The notes under the pieces are model-generated. The model was not told where the DNA came from. It saw only the letters and a program-made list of their open reading frames with translations, and did no database searches. Positions 24,343 through 37,026 of a stretch of DNA of 64,000 nt are shown here, in pieces (position 1 is the first letter of the stretch; every line of letters starts with the position of its first letter). The translations under genes were made by a program, and so were the position numbers. The stretch lies in the NCBI GenBank assembly GCA_002633025.1, contig NMRB01000919.1, positions 40,846 to 104,845 on the forward strand, in the 5' to 3' direction. The stretch comes from Notospermus geniculatus (taxonomy: Eukaryota; Nemertea; Pilidiophora; Heteronemertea; Lineidae).

Positions 24343-27300
24343 CGTATCTCACAAGCAGGTGGCAGCACTGTTGATGACAAGATCAACCTCGATGTCCATG
24401 CCATTGACGAGCTGCAGAAGAAAGGATTCCCGCCCTCAGATGATGCACAAAAATACAACTACGGGGCTGATAAGAGTGGAAACTACAGTAAGTCGCAATT
24501 AATACGAAGTCGTAGAGGGATGGTTTATATGAATTCTTTTGTCGCGTTTTTTTTTCCAGACTCTTGCTCATCTGTTACATATGGAAAGTGGCAATTTGCG
24601 TGAAACATGACTCATGACATGACCAGTTTCCTACATAGTCTTGTGTCACCAGCCTCTCTCTCTTACAGGCGAGAGTCTGGTAGAAGAGACTACAAATCTC
24701 GTTACCGCTAGGTGGCGAGTGTCCAGCTCAGAGCATCCGAATCTGATTGGTCAAAGGCAGATGTGACGTCATCAAACATGGCTGCGCCCATGAAACGCAT
24801 GTGGAACGAACAAGGAACGAAAGAGTCTGAGGAAAATTTTACCTTTTAAACACGTTTTATTGTGGTTTTTGCTGAGTGATATATAGAAGCCGATCGAACC
24901 TGGCTGTTTGAAGTGGACTGCCGATGATATAAAGTGGAATTATATTGTATACCGATCAATTTACCCTCTGGCTGAACTTTAGAATCCCTGGTCGCAAGAG
25001 ACCTACCATGGGCCATGGCACGCAATGTAACTCCTATTGTATAATATTCCATCAATCGATGACCATGGATACTGTGCTAAAAAGGTAAAATTTCCCTCAG
25101 ACTCTTTCGTTCCTTGTTCGTTCCACGTGCGTTTCATGGGCGCAGCCATGTTTGATGACGTCACATCTGCCTTTGACCAATCAGATTCGGATGCTCTGAG
25201 CTGGACACTCGCCACCTAGCGGTAACGAGATTTGTAGTCTCTTCTACCAGACTCTCTCCTGTAAGACAGAGAGGCTGGTGACGCGAGACTATTTCCTACA
25301 GTGTGAACCTAAATTATGGTGGTCTATAGAGGTATCCCACTGAGGTAATACATGTACTTGTCATGTGACTGGCCGTCAAATGGTTGCCATTTTGTTTCTC
25401 AAATCAAAGTTCCAGTGGGACATACACACCATGGCATGCACAAAAATTACCTATGTCTGTCAACTGAACAACAGCTTGAAACCCAGGCAAAAACAAAGTG
25501 CACTTGGGCCTATAATATCCAAAGTGGCAGCAATTGATTGTGTATTCAGGCACTTCGGCTGCTGCGACCTATTCCCTTTAATAATCCAACACCATTATTT
25601 TTCCAGCATTCGAGACTTGCACCAGTACAATCAAGGCTATACGTAGGAATAAACAGTTTGTAGATGAAGTGACCACGGGACAGGAATGTGGCATCCTGTT
25701 GGATAAGACCAACTTCTATGCTGAACAGGGTGGACAGATCTATGACGAAGGTTACATGAATAAAGTTGGTGATGAGGTAAGTTCAGATATTGAATCGAGA
25801 GTTGTGTGCCAAATATGGCATTATAGCTCTATGGACAACATTGGGCAAATTTGTTTCAGCGAAAGATACCGTATTTATTGGCGTACCGGTACAAGGGTTT
25901 ATCAGCCGAACTCTCGCGCTCGTGTACCGCCGTGTTGCCATTGATGTCACGCCGTCTGCCAACTTGATCGTCGCTGTGTCAAGATTTTGCGGTTTCCTGA
26001 TGGTGGTTTCGGCCACCCTGTTCCATAAATAAAGAACCCCTTCCAATAAGCCGCACCCCCACTTTTGAGGGCTTCCTCGGGTCAAAAAGCCGTGCCTTGG
26101 AAGTGGGACTTCTGTCATGTGAGTGTATGTATACAACAAATGGCTGTGCGGTCACAATGAAAAATGATGCAGCCAAGTCATCACGCTGATTGTGGTGCTA
26201 CAATGTATTATTCTCAGGCTTCTGTCAATGATCTGTTTTCAGGACTGTGAATTTGCCGTCAAGAATGTTCAAGTTCGGGGTGGATACGTGTTACACATAG
26301 GAGTGGTGGAAGGGACTTTGAAAGTTGGGGACGAGGTCCTACTCTCCATTGATGGGGTAAGACATTTTGAAGTTTTCCCTAGACACTAAGTTTAAGGAAA
26401 TACATGGCGAAACAAATTGATTTTTAGCAGCCCTCTAAAAGCCTGGATGTAACACTTTTGATCAAAGAAAGTGTTTGATATTTGTGTGGCGGTCTAGGAA
26501 AACCCGTCGGAAGTCGCTGAATGATCAACAAGGGCTGTCAGATTGTCTGTGCATTGATCTGCCGCTGTTTACCTGTTACGAAGTACATTTCAGCTATTGA
26601 AATGTGCGGGTTCACCAAGGCCATTAACACTTTCCTCAAATGCGACATCCGACAGGTTTTCCTAGACTGCCTCACATTTTATCTGTCTCCTTGCAGACCC
26701 GTCGTAAGAGTGTGATGAACAATCACACAGGAACTCACGTATTGAACTTTGCCCTGAGAGAGGTTCTTGGGGAGGCTGATCAGAGGGGCTCACTGGTTGC
26801 TCCTGATAGATTACGATTTGACTTTACTGCAAAGGTGAGTCCTTTCTCTCCTCAAACTCTTCTCATGGGTCATTGAACCATCTTTTTTGGAGATGGGGAT
26901 TTGGCCTAGTAGTCAAGGCGTGCTGCCCCTGAGTGCTGGAGATTGATGCCTTATGCGAGGGTCCGTTGGTTCCAGTGCGGTAGGAAGCTATATCTTTAAC
27001 CTTAGAAATGTGTTATTATTTCATGCCCTTTAATTGTATCTCCTTTATATGTGACCCCTTGCATAATATAAAACTGTTTGGGTTGGGAGATTGGGTTACT
27101 TGCAAAGTACTTGTAAATAAACTTTGAGCTGTAACTGATGACATACATGTAATTTGATGGTGACCCAATGGGTTGTATGAATAAAGACTAGCAAATGCTT
27201 CAGATTTGTACAGCATTGCCTAGTGCAATTGTATTGCAAAATTCAAGTAAAAGCATTTACTAGCCTTTATTCATGACCAAAACTTCATTGATGAATTTTT

Positions 27301-30300
27301 GATCCATTGCCTCCGCGGTGTCTAAAGTCTGTTTTTAAACAAATCAGCTATTTTGATTTGTAATTCTTTCATTTAACAGAAAGCAATGACTACACCCCAG
27401 ATTCAAGCCACGGAGGATATTACCAATAAAGTGGTGAAGAGGGATGATGAAGTCCACTATAAGAATGCTCCTCTTGCTGAGGCAAAGGCTATCCAGGGTT
27501 TGAGGGCTGTTTTTGATGAGGTGGGTATATGTCATTTTGATTTTATCATAAAGGAATCAAACATAAAGGTTTAACTGCGAAAGATGAAGTAACTGAGGGA
27601 TACACTTCATGTGTTGCCACCAGATGTCTCTCACTGCCTGAATCTTGGCTTTATGTAATAGGCAGGAGCTTCAACTTTTTTCATGGTAGTGGGGTACCGG
27701 TACATGAATCTGTCAACTTGATGCCTTGAATTCCATTTCTGAGGATAACAGAGCTATTTTCAGCACAATTAGTGTTCCATGAGCAAATGTACGTTAGCCT
27801 ATTCAAATGTACACAGACGACCCTGTGCTATCATCGTTCGTGGGGTTCTCATTAATTCAGTCCTATTGTATCATAAGGCCATTCTTCTTTTATTTGTTGT
27901 TTAGCGGATTTTTTTCCAGTAAATTCAAGACAGGAGACAGGAAAAAAATAAAAATAAAAGTCCAATCTTTCTGATGGATTTATATTTTTCGTTTTAGCTA
28001 GCCTTTATCCAGTGAAACCAAGACAGGCGGAAATAAAAAAAACTCAAATATCAGGATTGCTGTCGATGTCGCCGATCTGCTTGGCCGACGAACGCGGCAA
28101 ATGTTCGAAAATATCCCCCACAACAGCACTGGACGGGACCTCAACAAATGTTTTTAATACAGTGCTCACACCTTGCTGAAGAGCAATTTTGAAAAAAACA
28201 TTGAAAGGTTGAAAAAACAGGACCGGCGGGAAGAAAAAAGTCGTTTTTTTCCAATTTTATTTTTTTTACAAATTGCCAAAATCTAACCACGGCGGGTCCG
28301 CTAAACAACAAATAAAAAAAGAATGGCCTAAGATCAACTGGTCAGAATTCAACAAAATTTGCATTAAATTTCAGACGTACCCTGACCCTGTAAGAGTGGT
28401 GAGCATTGGACGCCCCGTGGAAGATCTTCTTTCAGATCCAACCGGTCCTGGAGGTTCCGTTGGATCTGTGGAGTTCTGTGGTGGAACGTGAGTATTGTTG
28501 GACAAGGCAGGGTGGATACCCTCAGATTTATTCTGCAACAACCTGTTCTCATTAAGCTTAACCCTAACTCGTTTATGTGTGCTGCAACCGAACACCATGA
28601 GCATAATAGTTCACTTCATCACTAAGAGTATTCCAATCACTTCATTCTGACTCAGGATCGGTGACAAATTATGCCCCTTTCAGCGTTCTCCACAGGGTTT
28701 GAAACAGACCGGGTGCTGGTGACGTCACACGGTTACTGATATCGGAAGCCGCTGCCGCACGCGCATCCTCAGCGAGGGGTCTGGGGCCTCCCTCACAAAA
28801 TTTCAAATCTAGAAGCCCTGAAATGTGATTTCCCAGCATTTCGGAACGCAAATCTAGCTCCTGTCGGTGCTTGGAAAACCTCAGTGTTATTTAAAGTGGA
28901 TAATTTTGACCGGGCGGTGATTTTTTTTGACCGGGCGGCAGATTTTTAGACCGGGTGCTGAGATCAATCCTGTATTTTAGAATGGGTGCCGCGCCCGTTC
29001 TGTTAAACTAGTGGAGAACTCTGCCTTTTTCAGCCGAAATCCGGCTGAAAATCGCTGTGAGCTATTGTGTATCCACTCAATACCATATGTAATCGCTAAA
29101 AATAACCTTGGCATAATGTTCAATGTCGGAAATGATTGGTTCCACGATCGTTCGAGACCCATCAGGCCAGAGGGCTTGCATCATGATGGGCATGAAATTT
29201 AAAAACCGTGATGGAGATTTCCGTCAAAACGCACCCATGGAGCTGTGAGGCTGTACAAGTGCTGATGCAGGTAGAGGGTTATGGTGACCCATAGTTTCGT
29301 GACCCACTCTGATGTAAAGAAAACGTCAGTTATTGTGGCGTGTTTGATTCTGGTAGCTTGTCATTCTTACAACTTCGTGTGATGCCATCTACCCTTGTTC
29401 AGTTCTTTATTCTCTTTTCCCAGTCACTTGAGAAGAAGCAGCCACATTGGTAATTTCGTGATTGTTGCCGAGGAAGCCATCGCTAAGGGCATGAGGCGAA
29501 TCATCGCTGTGACGGGTCACGAGGCTGATAAGGTTTGTTATTAGCTCACCTGGTGAGCACTTACCAGCGTCCGTTGGCGTCCTTTGTTTGCAGGGCATGC
29601 TTCGTAACAGCTTGGGCTATTGACCTGAAACTTAGCATAAGGGACACACTCCGCGTGAGCTACTGCGAAACTAATGTATTAGGCCAGCCCTGCATACCAT
29701 GATCTATAAATACACACAGTACACCTGCAGGGTCTATATTCCTGTCCACAGTGAAGTGCAGCTGACATTGGACAGGATTTTGCAGTAGCTCACGCGGAGT
29801 GTGTCCCTTATGTACGTATGGGGTGGCCCAAAAAGAAATTTGTCATGAATTCAACACTATGCAAGTTGAACTTGGCACTCGTTCAGTCCTGGGCAGAACC
29901 CTGGATATGGCGTTATTTTCTTCAAAAATCTATCTCTCCTCAATTCCGTTTCAGGCCTTACATCAAGCAGACATGTTTGACAAACAGTGTAGTGTACTAC
30001 GGGAACAGGTGGAGGCGTGTAAGAATGGCGGTGGGGGAGAGAACTCACAGAAGCAGATTAGCCGTGATATTGTTGATTTAACCGAGGTAGGTGAAAATTT
30101 GATCTGTGTGGTATTTAGATGTGCTGGAGGCATTTTCTTATCACTCCAGGTGCGGATCCTGGAGTTTTGGCAAAGGGGGGGTCAGGGCTGCCAAAGGCAG
30201 TCGTTGCAGCTGGGTGCCGAAGATGCCTGTCCAGAGGAGGGTCTGGTGGCCTCCCCCAGAAAATTTTGAAATCAAGAAGGCCGTGGACACGATTTCCTGG

Positions 30301-33300
30301 CATCTCAGTATCAAATCTGAAGCTTTATTTTTGCGTTTTTTGGTCATATTTGCTAATTATTGAAAAAAATTGGTGGTGGAGAGCAGGGGGTCACGCCCCC
30401 AACCCCCCCTCTGGATCTGCGCCTGCACTCCTGATTAAGTTTAAAGGCGACTGTTTCATGGATTGGTATACCGGTCAATAGTTGCGAAATTGTTAAAGGA
30501 AAACAAATGCACGTATGGAACCCCTCTCTGGTGGTTTGTTGCCCCTAACTAGCAGAAGGTTCCTTTCGATTGGGGCGCCCTCGCTCATCCAATATGGCCG
30601 CCAGAGCCACCATCTTGATTTTGGTTCCCAGACGTTTCAGACTGAATGCATGAGCATATCACAACAAAATTCAGGTGGTAGGTAGCCCTTGACTAGAGGA
30701 AATTTCCTTGTAGTTGGGGGCGCCATGGCTCATTAAATATGGCCGCCACAGACGCCAGCTTGATTTTCGTTTCTGGATGTTACAGGTTGAATACATGCAC
30801 AGAAATCAACCGCTTTTGAAAGTTGGTTACATCTGACTAGAGAAAGTTTCACCGCTGCTTTTCTAATTAAATATGGCCACCACAGCCACCATCTTAATTT
30901 TCATTCCGCACACGCAGGGGCATATGCCACGCTTTGCTTTGCTCTTGTAACCCTTTGGAATATTTTCTCTTTCAGGAAGTTGCCAGGGCAAATATGCCCC
31001 ATTGTCGGCGGGAGAAAATCCGTGTCGAGTTGAAATCTTTAAAAGGTGTTCTAGTTGAAATGGATCGGTTGAAGAAAGCTTCACAGATGAATGATGTAAG
31101 TTACGCTTTTTGCCATTTGTTGAAAATCTCAATTAATCTCTGCTACCTTCATAGGGCAGTGGTGGGAGATTCTTTGTTCACTAGAAAATTTAGGGACAAG
31201 GTTAGTAGGATGGCATGGACAGGCGGTCAAGTCTGGTTAACTCAACAGAATGTGTTAACATAACAGATCTGTTTAGATAAACGAAGACGTGACCTCCAAG
31301 TAAAACAGCCTGTCAACAGCATGTTAACACAACAGAATCTGTTAACCAAACAAAATCTGTAACAGATCTGTTAACATCTCATATTAGTGTAACAGAAACT
31401 GTTGAATTAATCTTAGGCCTCCAAATCTGTTACAACACTTTTCTTTTTCAATTAATTAACTCCTTTGCCAATTTACACCAAACTTCAGTCCAAAAAGTTC
31501 ATAAGGAAACAAATTTGTGTCCTGGACAGCTACTGACAAAACCTCATTGCAAGGCCCCTTGGCCTCTTGTTCATCTCATTCTTGTGGCGTATCTTATGAC
31601 ATCTGCGGCATATAAATTTGTGGAAAATCAGAAATGTGAAGTTTTAACCCGCCAGACCCAGTATGATAAAGTCCGGCAACATCTAAGCACGACCCAGTGG
31701 AATGTGGAAGTCAGGAAATGAGACAGAAATTTGTGGTTTTCAATTTTGCATTCGACATGCATAACCGGTGACGATCTGTTGCACACTATTGGGCACCACT
31801 AAAGTCTGTTTTTATAGTCTGATCGCGTTGTCGGATCTGTTATTCAAGAGTTGCGTGTGATTAAAGATCCGTGGAAAATCCAACTAATATATTGCCTAAC
31901 TTCTGCATTTCATTGGGTCATGCTTAGATTGGGTCCCGTCAGGAGCCACGGTGGTGTAGTGGTTCGGGCCTCCGACTAGTGGTGAGAGGGTCCCGGGTTC
32001 AAATCCCACTGGGCGTGAGACTTTGGGCAAGTCTCCTTGCCTCAATGGCCTCTCTCCACCCAGGTGTATAAATGGGTACTGGTCAGAAATGCTCGGATTG
32101 TAGCACTGAATGAGCAGCGCTCATCTGAGTTCTACTGAAAGGTTTCAGGATAGACTGGGGTTAAAGTGTAAAGTCGGATGACAACTCTACCTTTGTTGAT
32201 ATCAGACTACCGTATAACCCCAAACTTTAACTTTAACTTTTTTTTTAGATGTTGCCGGACTATAATTTGTTTCTCAAAACATCATTTCATTTTCTGCTAT
32301 GTTTCTAGATATCTTTCTTTACTCATTGTCTATGTGAATTTTATGTAAAGCGCCTTAGAGCCTCTTGGGAATACGGCGCTATAGAAATTTTGTATAATAA
32401 TAATAATAATTTGATCATGTTTTCCTTGACTTAAAGGTTATTGAAGAAGCAAAGAAGTTGGCTGATGAGATGTCCGACCAAAAAGTTGTCGTGCTGGAAT
32501 TCAAGGCGGGATCAAATAGAAAGGCTCTGAATGAAGCTATTAAACAATTCAAAAATACATCCGTGATGTTGTTTTCCGTTGCCCCGGAAGAAGGACAGAT
32601 CATCTGCTTAAGTTCTGTACCAAAGGTAAGGACTCTTCATTGCAAATTGAAGGCCATTCTAATGTATTCTCTATTGGAATGTGAAGTGTGAAAGTAGACT
32701 GCATGTTGACCTGTAGAAGTGTTCGAAGATGGCGGTCTAACGGCTCTGACTTTCTCAAGCTTAAAGCCCCTCTCTACTGAAATTAACAACACAGTAAATT
32801 CGAGTTTAAACCACCGGTTCATTATGTTCATAAGCAAACCCACAATTGAAATGGATGTAGGTAATCAGTTGCGTTCGATTCCAGGCCAGCCTAGGCCTTG
32901 AGCCACCGATTCCAGCCATTCAGCATGATACTTGTTATGTTTTATTCACTCCCATTTCAATTGTGGTGTGTTTATTAATATAATGAACCGGTGGTTTAAA
33001 CTCAAGCTTACTGTATGTTCAGAGTGTTAGGAGAGTGCACGTAGAGGTCTCATAGCTTCATGAAGGTCCCCAAAATGCTTGCAGGGGTTTTCGCCCTTGC
33101 CCAGGGATGGCGCTGCCCACTCGCTATGTCGCCATTCACCTCTAATTTGGCTAAAACTTCAACCACGTGGCTAAAATGTTTCAAACTTAAATCTGTTGGA
33201 AAAATTTGGCTAACTGAACAGTGACTTGGCTAATTTCATGTATTTGGCTAAAGACTTGACAGATGGCAGCTCGATCCCTGCTTGCCATGTGGTTTTGGCC

Positions 33301-33645
33301 GACGAAATGTTCATTCTTGCTTGCAGTTCAACACTTCAGTCGCTGACAGGTATCACCATTGTGTGTGAAGTCTTGTGAAAATGGTGGAGAAAAAGCAGAA
33401 GACAGTTGCTATGGCAACAGGCCTTAATATCTTGAATCTTAGACATTTCATCTCTTTGTCCTTTTCAGGATGTTGCTGAAAATGGAGGTCTAAAAGCAAA
33501 TGAATGGGTTGGCAAGGTTTCAGATGTGATCGGAGGAAAGGGAGGTGGCAAAGACCTCAATGCCCAGGCGGTCGGGTCAAACACTGCAGCGTTACAGGAA
33601 GCTATGGACATAGCCAAAGAGTTTGCGAAGATGAAATTGAATTGA
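24343..33645 (+). CDS. AARS1: alanyl-tRNA synthetase, cytosolic type, C-terminal ~515 codons in 11 exons, 5' half missing
   Basis: Charges tRNA-Ala with alanine in the cytosol and hydrolyses mischarged Ser/Gly-tRNA-Ala. Exons: 24343-24487, 25607-25776, 26243-26356, 26697-26834, 27380-27520, 28375-28487, 29424-29532, 29955-30086, 30976-31095, 32437-32625, 33469-33645; all phases join and the last ends in TGA. The editing domain is shown by [18 protein letters not shown], the zinc-site HxxxH in [14 protein letters not shown] and the second-half zinc ligands in EFCGGTHLRRSSH. The C-Ala domain carries [13 protein letters not shown]. Compared with the about 968-residue animal enzyme, the first ~450 residues (aminoacylation core, class II motifs 1-3) are absent; nothing like them is present between the gap and 24343. 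The exon at 32437 uses a TTAAAG acceptor, slightly unusual. Confidence 0.94.
24639..25288. repeat. long inverted repeat, ~209-bp arms, in AARS1 intron
   Basis: Arms 24639-24847 and 25079-25288 are nearly perfect inverted copies (for example GTCACCAGCCTCTCT at the outer end and GGCTGCGCCCATGAAACGCA inside), with a ~230-bp spacer. The arms contain TGACGTCA-like and CCAAT-like words. It resembles a non-autonomous foldback DNA transposon. Long reading frames over it are shadows of the palindrome. Confidence 0.85.
27889..28316. repeat. MITE, 428 bp, 20-bp perfect terminal inverted repeats
   Basis: Begins TTTATTTGTTGTTTAGCGGA and ends with its exact complement TCCGCTAAACAACAAATAAA. Interior is A/T rich with no coding signal. 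Lies in the AARS1 intron before exon 28375. Confidence 0.8.
29542..29636. repeat. fragment of the GCTCAC repeat family
   Basis: Starts TTAGCTCACCTGGTGAGCAC and continues GCATGCTTCGTAACAGCTTGGGCTATTGACC, homologous to 54838-54962 and, reversed, to 44380-44527. It is interrupted at 29637 by a MITE. Confidence 0.65.
29637..29811. repeat. MITE, 175 bp, perfect 30-bp terminal inverted repeats
   Basis: ATAAGGGACACACTCCGCGT... at 29637 is matched exactly inverted at 29782-29811. The outermost bases can be read as TA target duplications around AGGGACAC...GTGTCCCT. It sits inside the GCTCAC fragment, so it is the younger insertion. Confidence 0.85.
30146..30428. repeat. GGATCC-family foldback element
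   Basis: Left end AGGTGCGGATCCTGGAGTTT, right end CCCCCTCTGGATCTGCGCCTG. Related copies or fragments lie at 11830-11885, 39380-39670, 42009-42182, 46430-46675 and 48125-48250. The inner part is rich in GGGGG and CCCCC. Confidence 0.65.
31668..32270. repeat. diverged MITE of the GTCTGGCAACATC family, split by a SINE
   Basis: Left end AAGTCCGGCAACATCTAAGC and right end GATGTTGCCGGACTATA, with the inner GCGTGTGATTAAAGATCCGTGG shared with the copies at 34399 and 38498. A tRNA-headed SINE at about 31940 separates the right end from the rest. Confidence 0.7.
31938..32412 (+). repeat. tRNA-derived SINE, family 2, with AAT-rich tail
   Basis: GGTGTAGTGGTTCGGGCCTC (A-box region) and GGGTTCAAATCCCACTGGGC (B-box) form a tRNA-like head. 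A segment near 32340 (AAAGCGCCTTAGAGCC ... GGCGCTATAGAAAT) and (TAA)n follow, which looks like a LINE-type 3' tail. The right end of a host MITE (32246-32270) lies within this span, so the exact SINE end is uncertain. Confidence 0.6.
32791..33014. repeat. foldback element, ~65-bp arms
   Basis: ACAGTAAATTCGAGTTTAAA...CACCGGTTCATTAT at 32791-32857 is mirrored at 32951-33014. Located in the last AARS1 intron. Confidence 0.8.
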
Positions 33646-33853
33646 GTCTTCTGTGGGGCGTCTGCAATCCAGTTTATGATCAACCTGTTGCTCTACAGGA
33701 CAGGAAGGCAAGGACGCCTGAATACCCCCCTCCCCCAGTGCCTGGGAAGTGAATTGGACATTTTCTCACATTTACATAGAAATACCGATGTAAAAATTTC
33801 AGTTTGGGTGCACACTGATGTCAGTGCCGAGGGTTTCCCATTGCTTAACTCTT
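33646..33853 (+). other. probable AARS1 3'-UTR start
   Basis: Non-coding sequence directly after the TGA at 33643-33645. I could not identify a convincing poly(A) signal before the repeat at 33854. Confidence 0.35.
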
Positions 33854-34004
33854 AAGCGGCGAATCCACTGTCGCGATTTGGGCTTGAGACGGGGTTGCGG
33901 TCCCTTGCGATCGCCTTATATGGCAATCGGAAGTCCTTATAAGGTAACCGCAAGGGAACGCAACCGAGTCTCAAGCCAAAATCGCGACAGTGGATCACCC
34001 GCTT
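33854..34004. repeat. foldback element, 151 bp
   Basis: AAGCGGCGAATCCACTGTCG ... GGGCTTGAGACGG on the left and CCGAGTCTCAAGCC ... CGACAGTGGATCACCCGCTT on the right are inverted copies with a few mismatches. Confidence 0.8.
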
Positions 34005-34398
34005 TACACTGCCCATAACCTATATACATGTATATGTTTTCGCACATTTTGATGAAATCCATTGTTGGAACCAGTGAAAACACACCTGCTTCCATGTTGA
34101 CAGTCAAAACAGCTAATTGCTTATGCGCACGTTTTCCATGGCAATGACCTAATTACGAATCCGCAACTCCTCTGTATAGGTTTTCCATCTAGCAGTTTGA
34201 AGTTGAACCAAACTCTTCAAAATCACTGCTAGCAAACAGCAATTTGAACCATCCAACATGTGTATGATGTAGATGGCACTTATGGAGGTTACTTTTATAT
34301 TTTTAGCATACCCACCTTTTTCATAAGCTGTGTTTTTCCATCTCATTTACATGTAGGCCTAGGGCCTGTGTGCTTCAAACAAAAATGGTACCGGTATA

Positions 34399-34628
34399 AA
34401 GTCTGGCAACATCTATCTTCGACCTAATGGAATGCGGAAGTCATGTAATGTGACAGAGCTTTGCGGTTTATAATCATGCCTGTCGATCACTTGTGGTCGT
34501 TCCCCGATTGTCCGCGTTGTCCACCGGTCATTCAATAGCCGCGTGTGATTAAAGCTCCGTGGAAAATCCAACGATCAATTTCCTAGCTTCCGCATTCCAT
34601 TAGGTCAAAGATAGATGTTGCCAGACTT
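34399..34628. repeat. MITE, 230 bp, TA target duplication (GTCTGGCAACATC family)
   Basis: AAGTCTGGCAACATCTATCT at the left and its complement ending CCAGACTT at the right are flanked by TA at 34397-34398 and 34629-34630. TA duplication is typical of the Tc1/mariner superfamily. The second copy is 38498-39139 (opposite orientation). Confidence 0.85.
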
Positions 34629-34786
34629 TAAGTGAACCCTTTCAGTGCCAGAGCAAAATTAGGCCTTTTTACATAAAGCTTTTGGGTGCAGTAGCATTGT
34701 AAGTTGCCTAATAGAAAGCTAGTATTGATTGATGATTTGATGGTATGGATATCGTCCCTTCTATGGCTGGACAAAGCTTCATAAGG

Positions 34787-35117
34787 GCCGTGTTCGGAAA
34801 GCTTCCCCGAGGAAATTTCTTCCCCGAGCTTCGGGGAATGTGAGCATGCCCAGTAAAGGCGAAATTCCGAACGATATTTGCTCTTCCTCGGGGAAAGGTA
34901 CTACTGTGGGTTGCAGGCGTGAAATGTTCCACGTTTAGCCAATTAGCATGTCGGATTGGAAAGAAAACGAAATGCATGCCGGGAGTTTCCCCAAGTGAGC
35001 GACTCGGCGAGTCGCTCACTTCGGCCAGGCTCGAGGAAGCCTTGGCAGCCTGCCAAATACCTTACCGAACGCTCTCCCGCTTCTCCGAGCCTCCCCGAGG
35101 AAGCTTTCCGAACACGC
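34787..35117. repeat. foldback element, ~330 bp
   Basis: GGCCGTGTTCGGAAAGCTTC at the left, GAAGCTTTCCGAACACGC at the right, with further inverted matches (CTTCCCCGAG/CTCGGGG) inside. Confidence 0.75.
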
Positions 35118-35120
35118 TAC

Positions 35121-35783
35121 AGGTGTGTTCACACTGAAACCGACTTGAAAGCGTTTTCCGGAAAACGTTTTTATGGAAAGTGTCTTTGTCCAAAAACGAT
35201 CGCGCCACACTGCAGTCACAAAGCGTTTTCAAATTACTTTATCGTGCCAGACTGAAGTCAAGCCAGACTGTGCTGCCATCTATTATTTACTATCATTCCA
35301 AGATGGGTGCGCCAGTTGAAGAGCTTTTCCTCGTTTTGTGCTTGTCAGCCAAGCGGTAATGTCGTCGAATGATTCACTAACGAAATTTGGCAACATTTGG
35401 TTTGTCCCTCCACATCCTCATCCCTCCCGAGTCCCAAAAGGACAAGGATTTTGTTTGTGAACCGCACAGTTCTTCTACCCGCCATAGAAATGAAGTACCC
35501 GTACATATATAAAGAGAACTAAGCCAGCCTGCTTGAAAATCATCTCATGAAAAGGGTCTGTCTCTAGAATGGAACTATTGCACATGTGCAATTATGTGGC
35601 GCTGCGTACAACACAGAGTGCCATTTTCAAAAGTGTTTTAGCCGAACCGGTTTCAAGTCATTTTGAAATCACTTCTGGAACCGTTTTCATTAAAACGACT
35701 TCAAACCGTTTTAAGAGGCCTCTAGTGTGGCACCCTAGTAAAACGTTTTCAAACCGGTTTAAAAGCCCAGTGTGAATGCACCT
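35121..35783. repeat. foldback element, 663 bp
   Basis: AGGTGTGTTCACACTGAAAC at the left and CAGTGTGAATGCACCT at the right, with inverted GAAAACGTTTT blocks internally. It starts three bases after the previous element ends. Confidence 0.7.
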
Positions 35784-36440
35784 ATATTTTGTGGTACACA
35801 TGGTGGTGGAGTCCCCAGTGGACGTCTTCACAAGGTTGCACACAATTAATGAGGCATTTTATGTGCAATTGTCATTAAAGCTTGATAAATAAGCACTCGT
35901 GATTTTGTAATTCTGATGTCATAATTAATTGCCTTTGGTGGTAGGGAGCAGTTTGCTGCGGTTGATGAGAAAATGTTGACCATCACCTGACTGGTTTCGT
36001 AATCAAAGGTGAATTGGAATACATGTAGTTGGAATTGGAAATTGACATATCAGTCAATTTGAAGATTGCTCTCAGAAATGGGGAAATTAGACAAGAGTTC
36101 ACTGTGGTTGAACAGATGAGACAGAATTAAGGGGTCATACACTTCCAACGAAGTTAACTTCCAAATCAAATAGCATTAAAACACAATTAACCCGCACAGA
36201 TGTGCTTTATATTGATAATTTCGACAGCGTGGAGGTGGCAACGAAGCCATTTTGTTGTGGAACAGGCAGTAATGCACGTGCTCTGTTCTCTCTGAGTCTC
36301 GGGATGATGTGGGGATGCTATTTGAGAGATTATGGATGTACGTGTATGCCCTGTCAGGTTGGCAGCCTACCTGAGCATATGTTGCAGCGCCTGTCAACAA
36401 TTTTGGATGGCTTGTTGCAAAATCTATTTTTAGCCCACTT

Positions 36441-36702
36441 GGCCGGAACATGGGGGCTTGAGGCATGCATTGCAGGGGTGGTGGGTGTGTTTCAAAGGTC
36501 CAAGGAGCACATATCCTGGGAACACACGTCCCACGTAATGCCCCGGTCTGGTCTGGTAATGTTACCTCAGAGAACTCGGAGGTACACGTTACCAGACCGG
36601 GGCATTACTCAGGGGGGGGGGGTTATTACCGGGGTATGTGCTCCTTGACCCCTGAAACACACCCACCACCCCTGCAATGCATGCCTCCAGCCCCTGTGGG
36701 CC
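36441..36702. repeat. foldback element, 262 bp
   Basis: Arms around GAGGCATGCATTGCAGGGGT and ACCCCTGCAATGCATGCCTC, with an inner CCGGTCTGGTAATGTTACC/GTTACCAGACCGG match, make an almost complete hairpin. Confidence 0.8.
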
Positions 36703-37026
36703 GAAAGGCCAAAGGGCTTTGTCAACCTTGGTGCCACTGTCCCCTGCCCGACAGGAATACATTAAGACTGAATGCATGATATGCTGCTAGGACTCGGTTC
36801 AATTTGTTACCTATTTTATTGCTGTACATGTATTTCTTCTTGGCCAATGATATCCCAGCTATTTATGAATGACCTCAGTCGTGTTAAGACGGGAGTTGTT
36901 ACGGCTGATGAGGGAGTGCCTCAGACAAGTGCGTACAGATTCGAGGTATTTATTCGAGTTTTCGCAATCACCCGGATAGACCTACAATTACATTTAGGTT
37001 ACAGTTATCAATTTTGCGAGTATAAA

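Noticed and set aside
24720-25219. Pair of similar open frames on opposite strands ([19 protein letters not shown]-like)
   Set aside because: Both read the two arms of the same inverted repeat; the resemblance follows from the palindrome.
31938-32030. Possible functional tRNA gene
   Set aside because: A- and B-box are good but no acceptor stem closes and a SINE body follows.
36465-36779. 104-codon frame over a GGGG-rich region
   Set aside because: Covers a foldback element; low complexity and no similarity.
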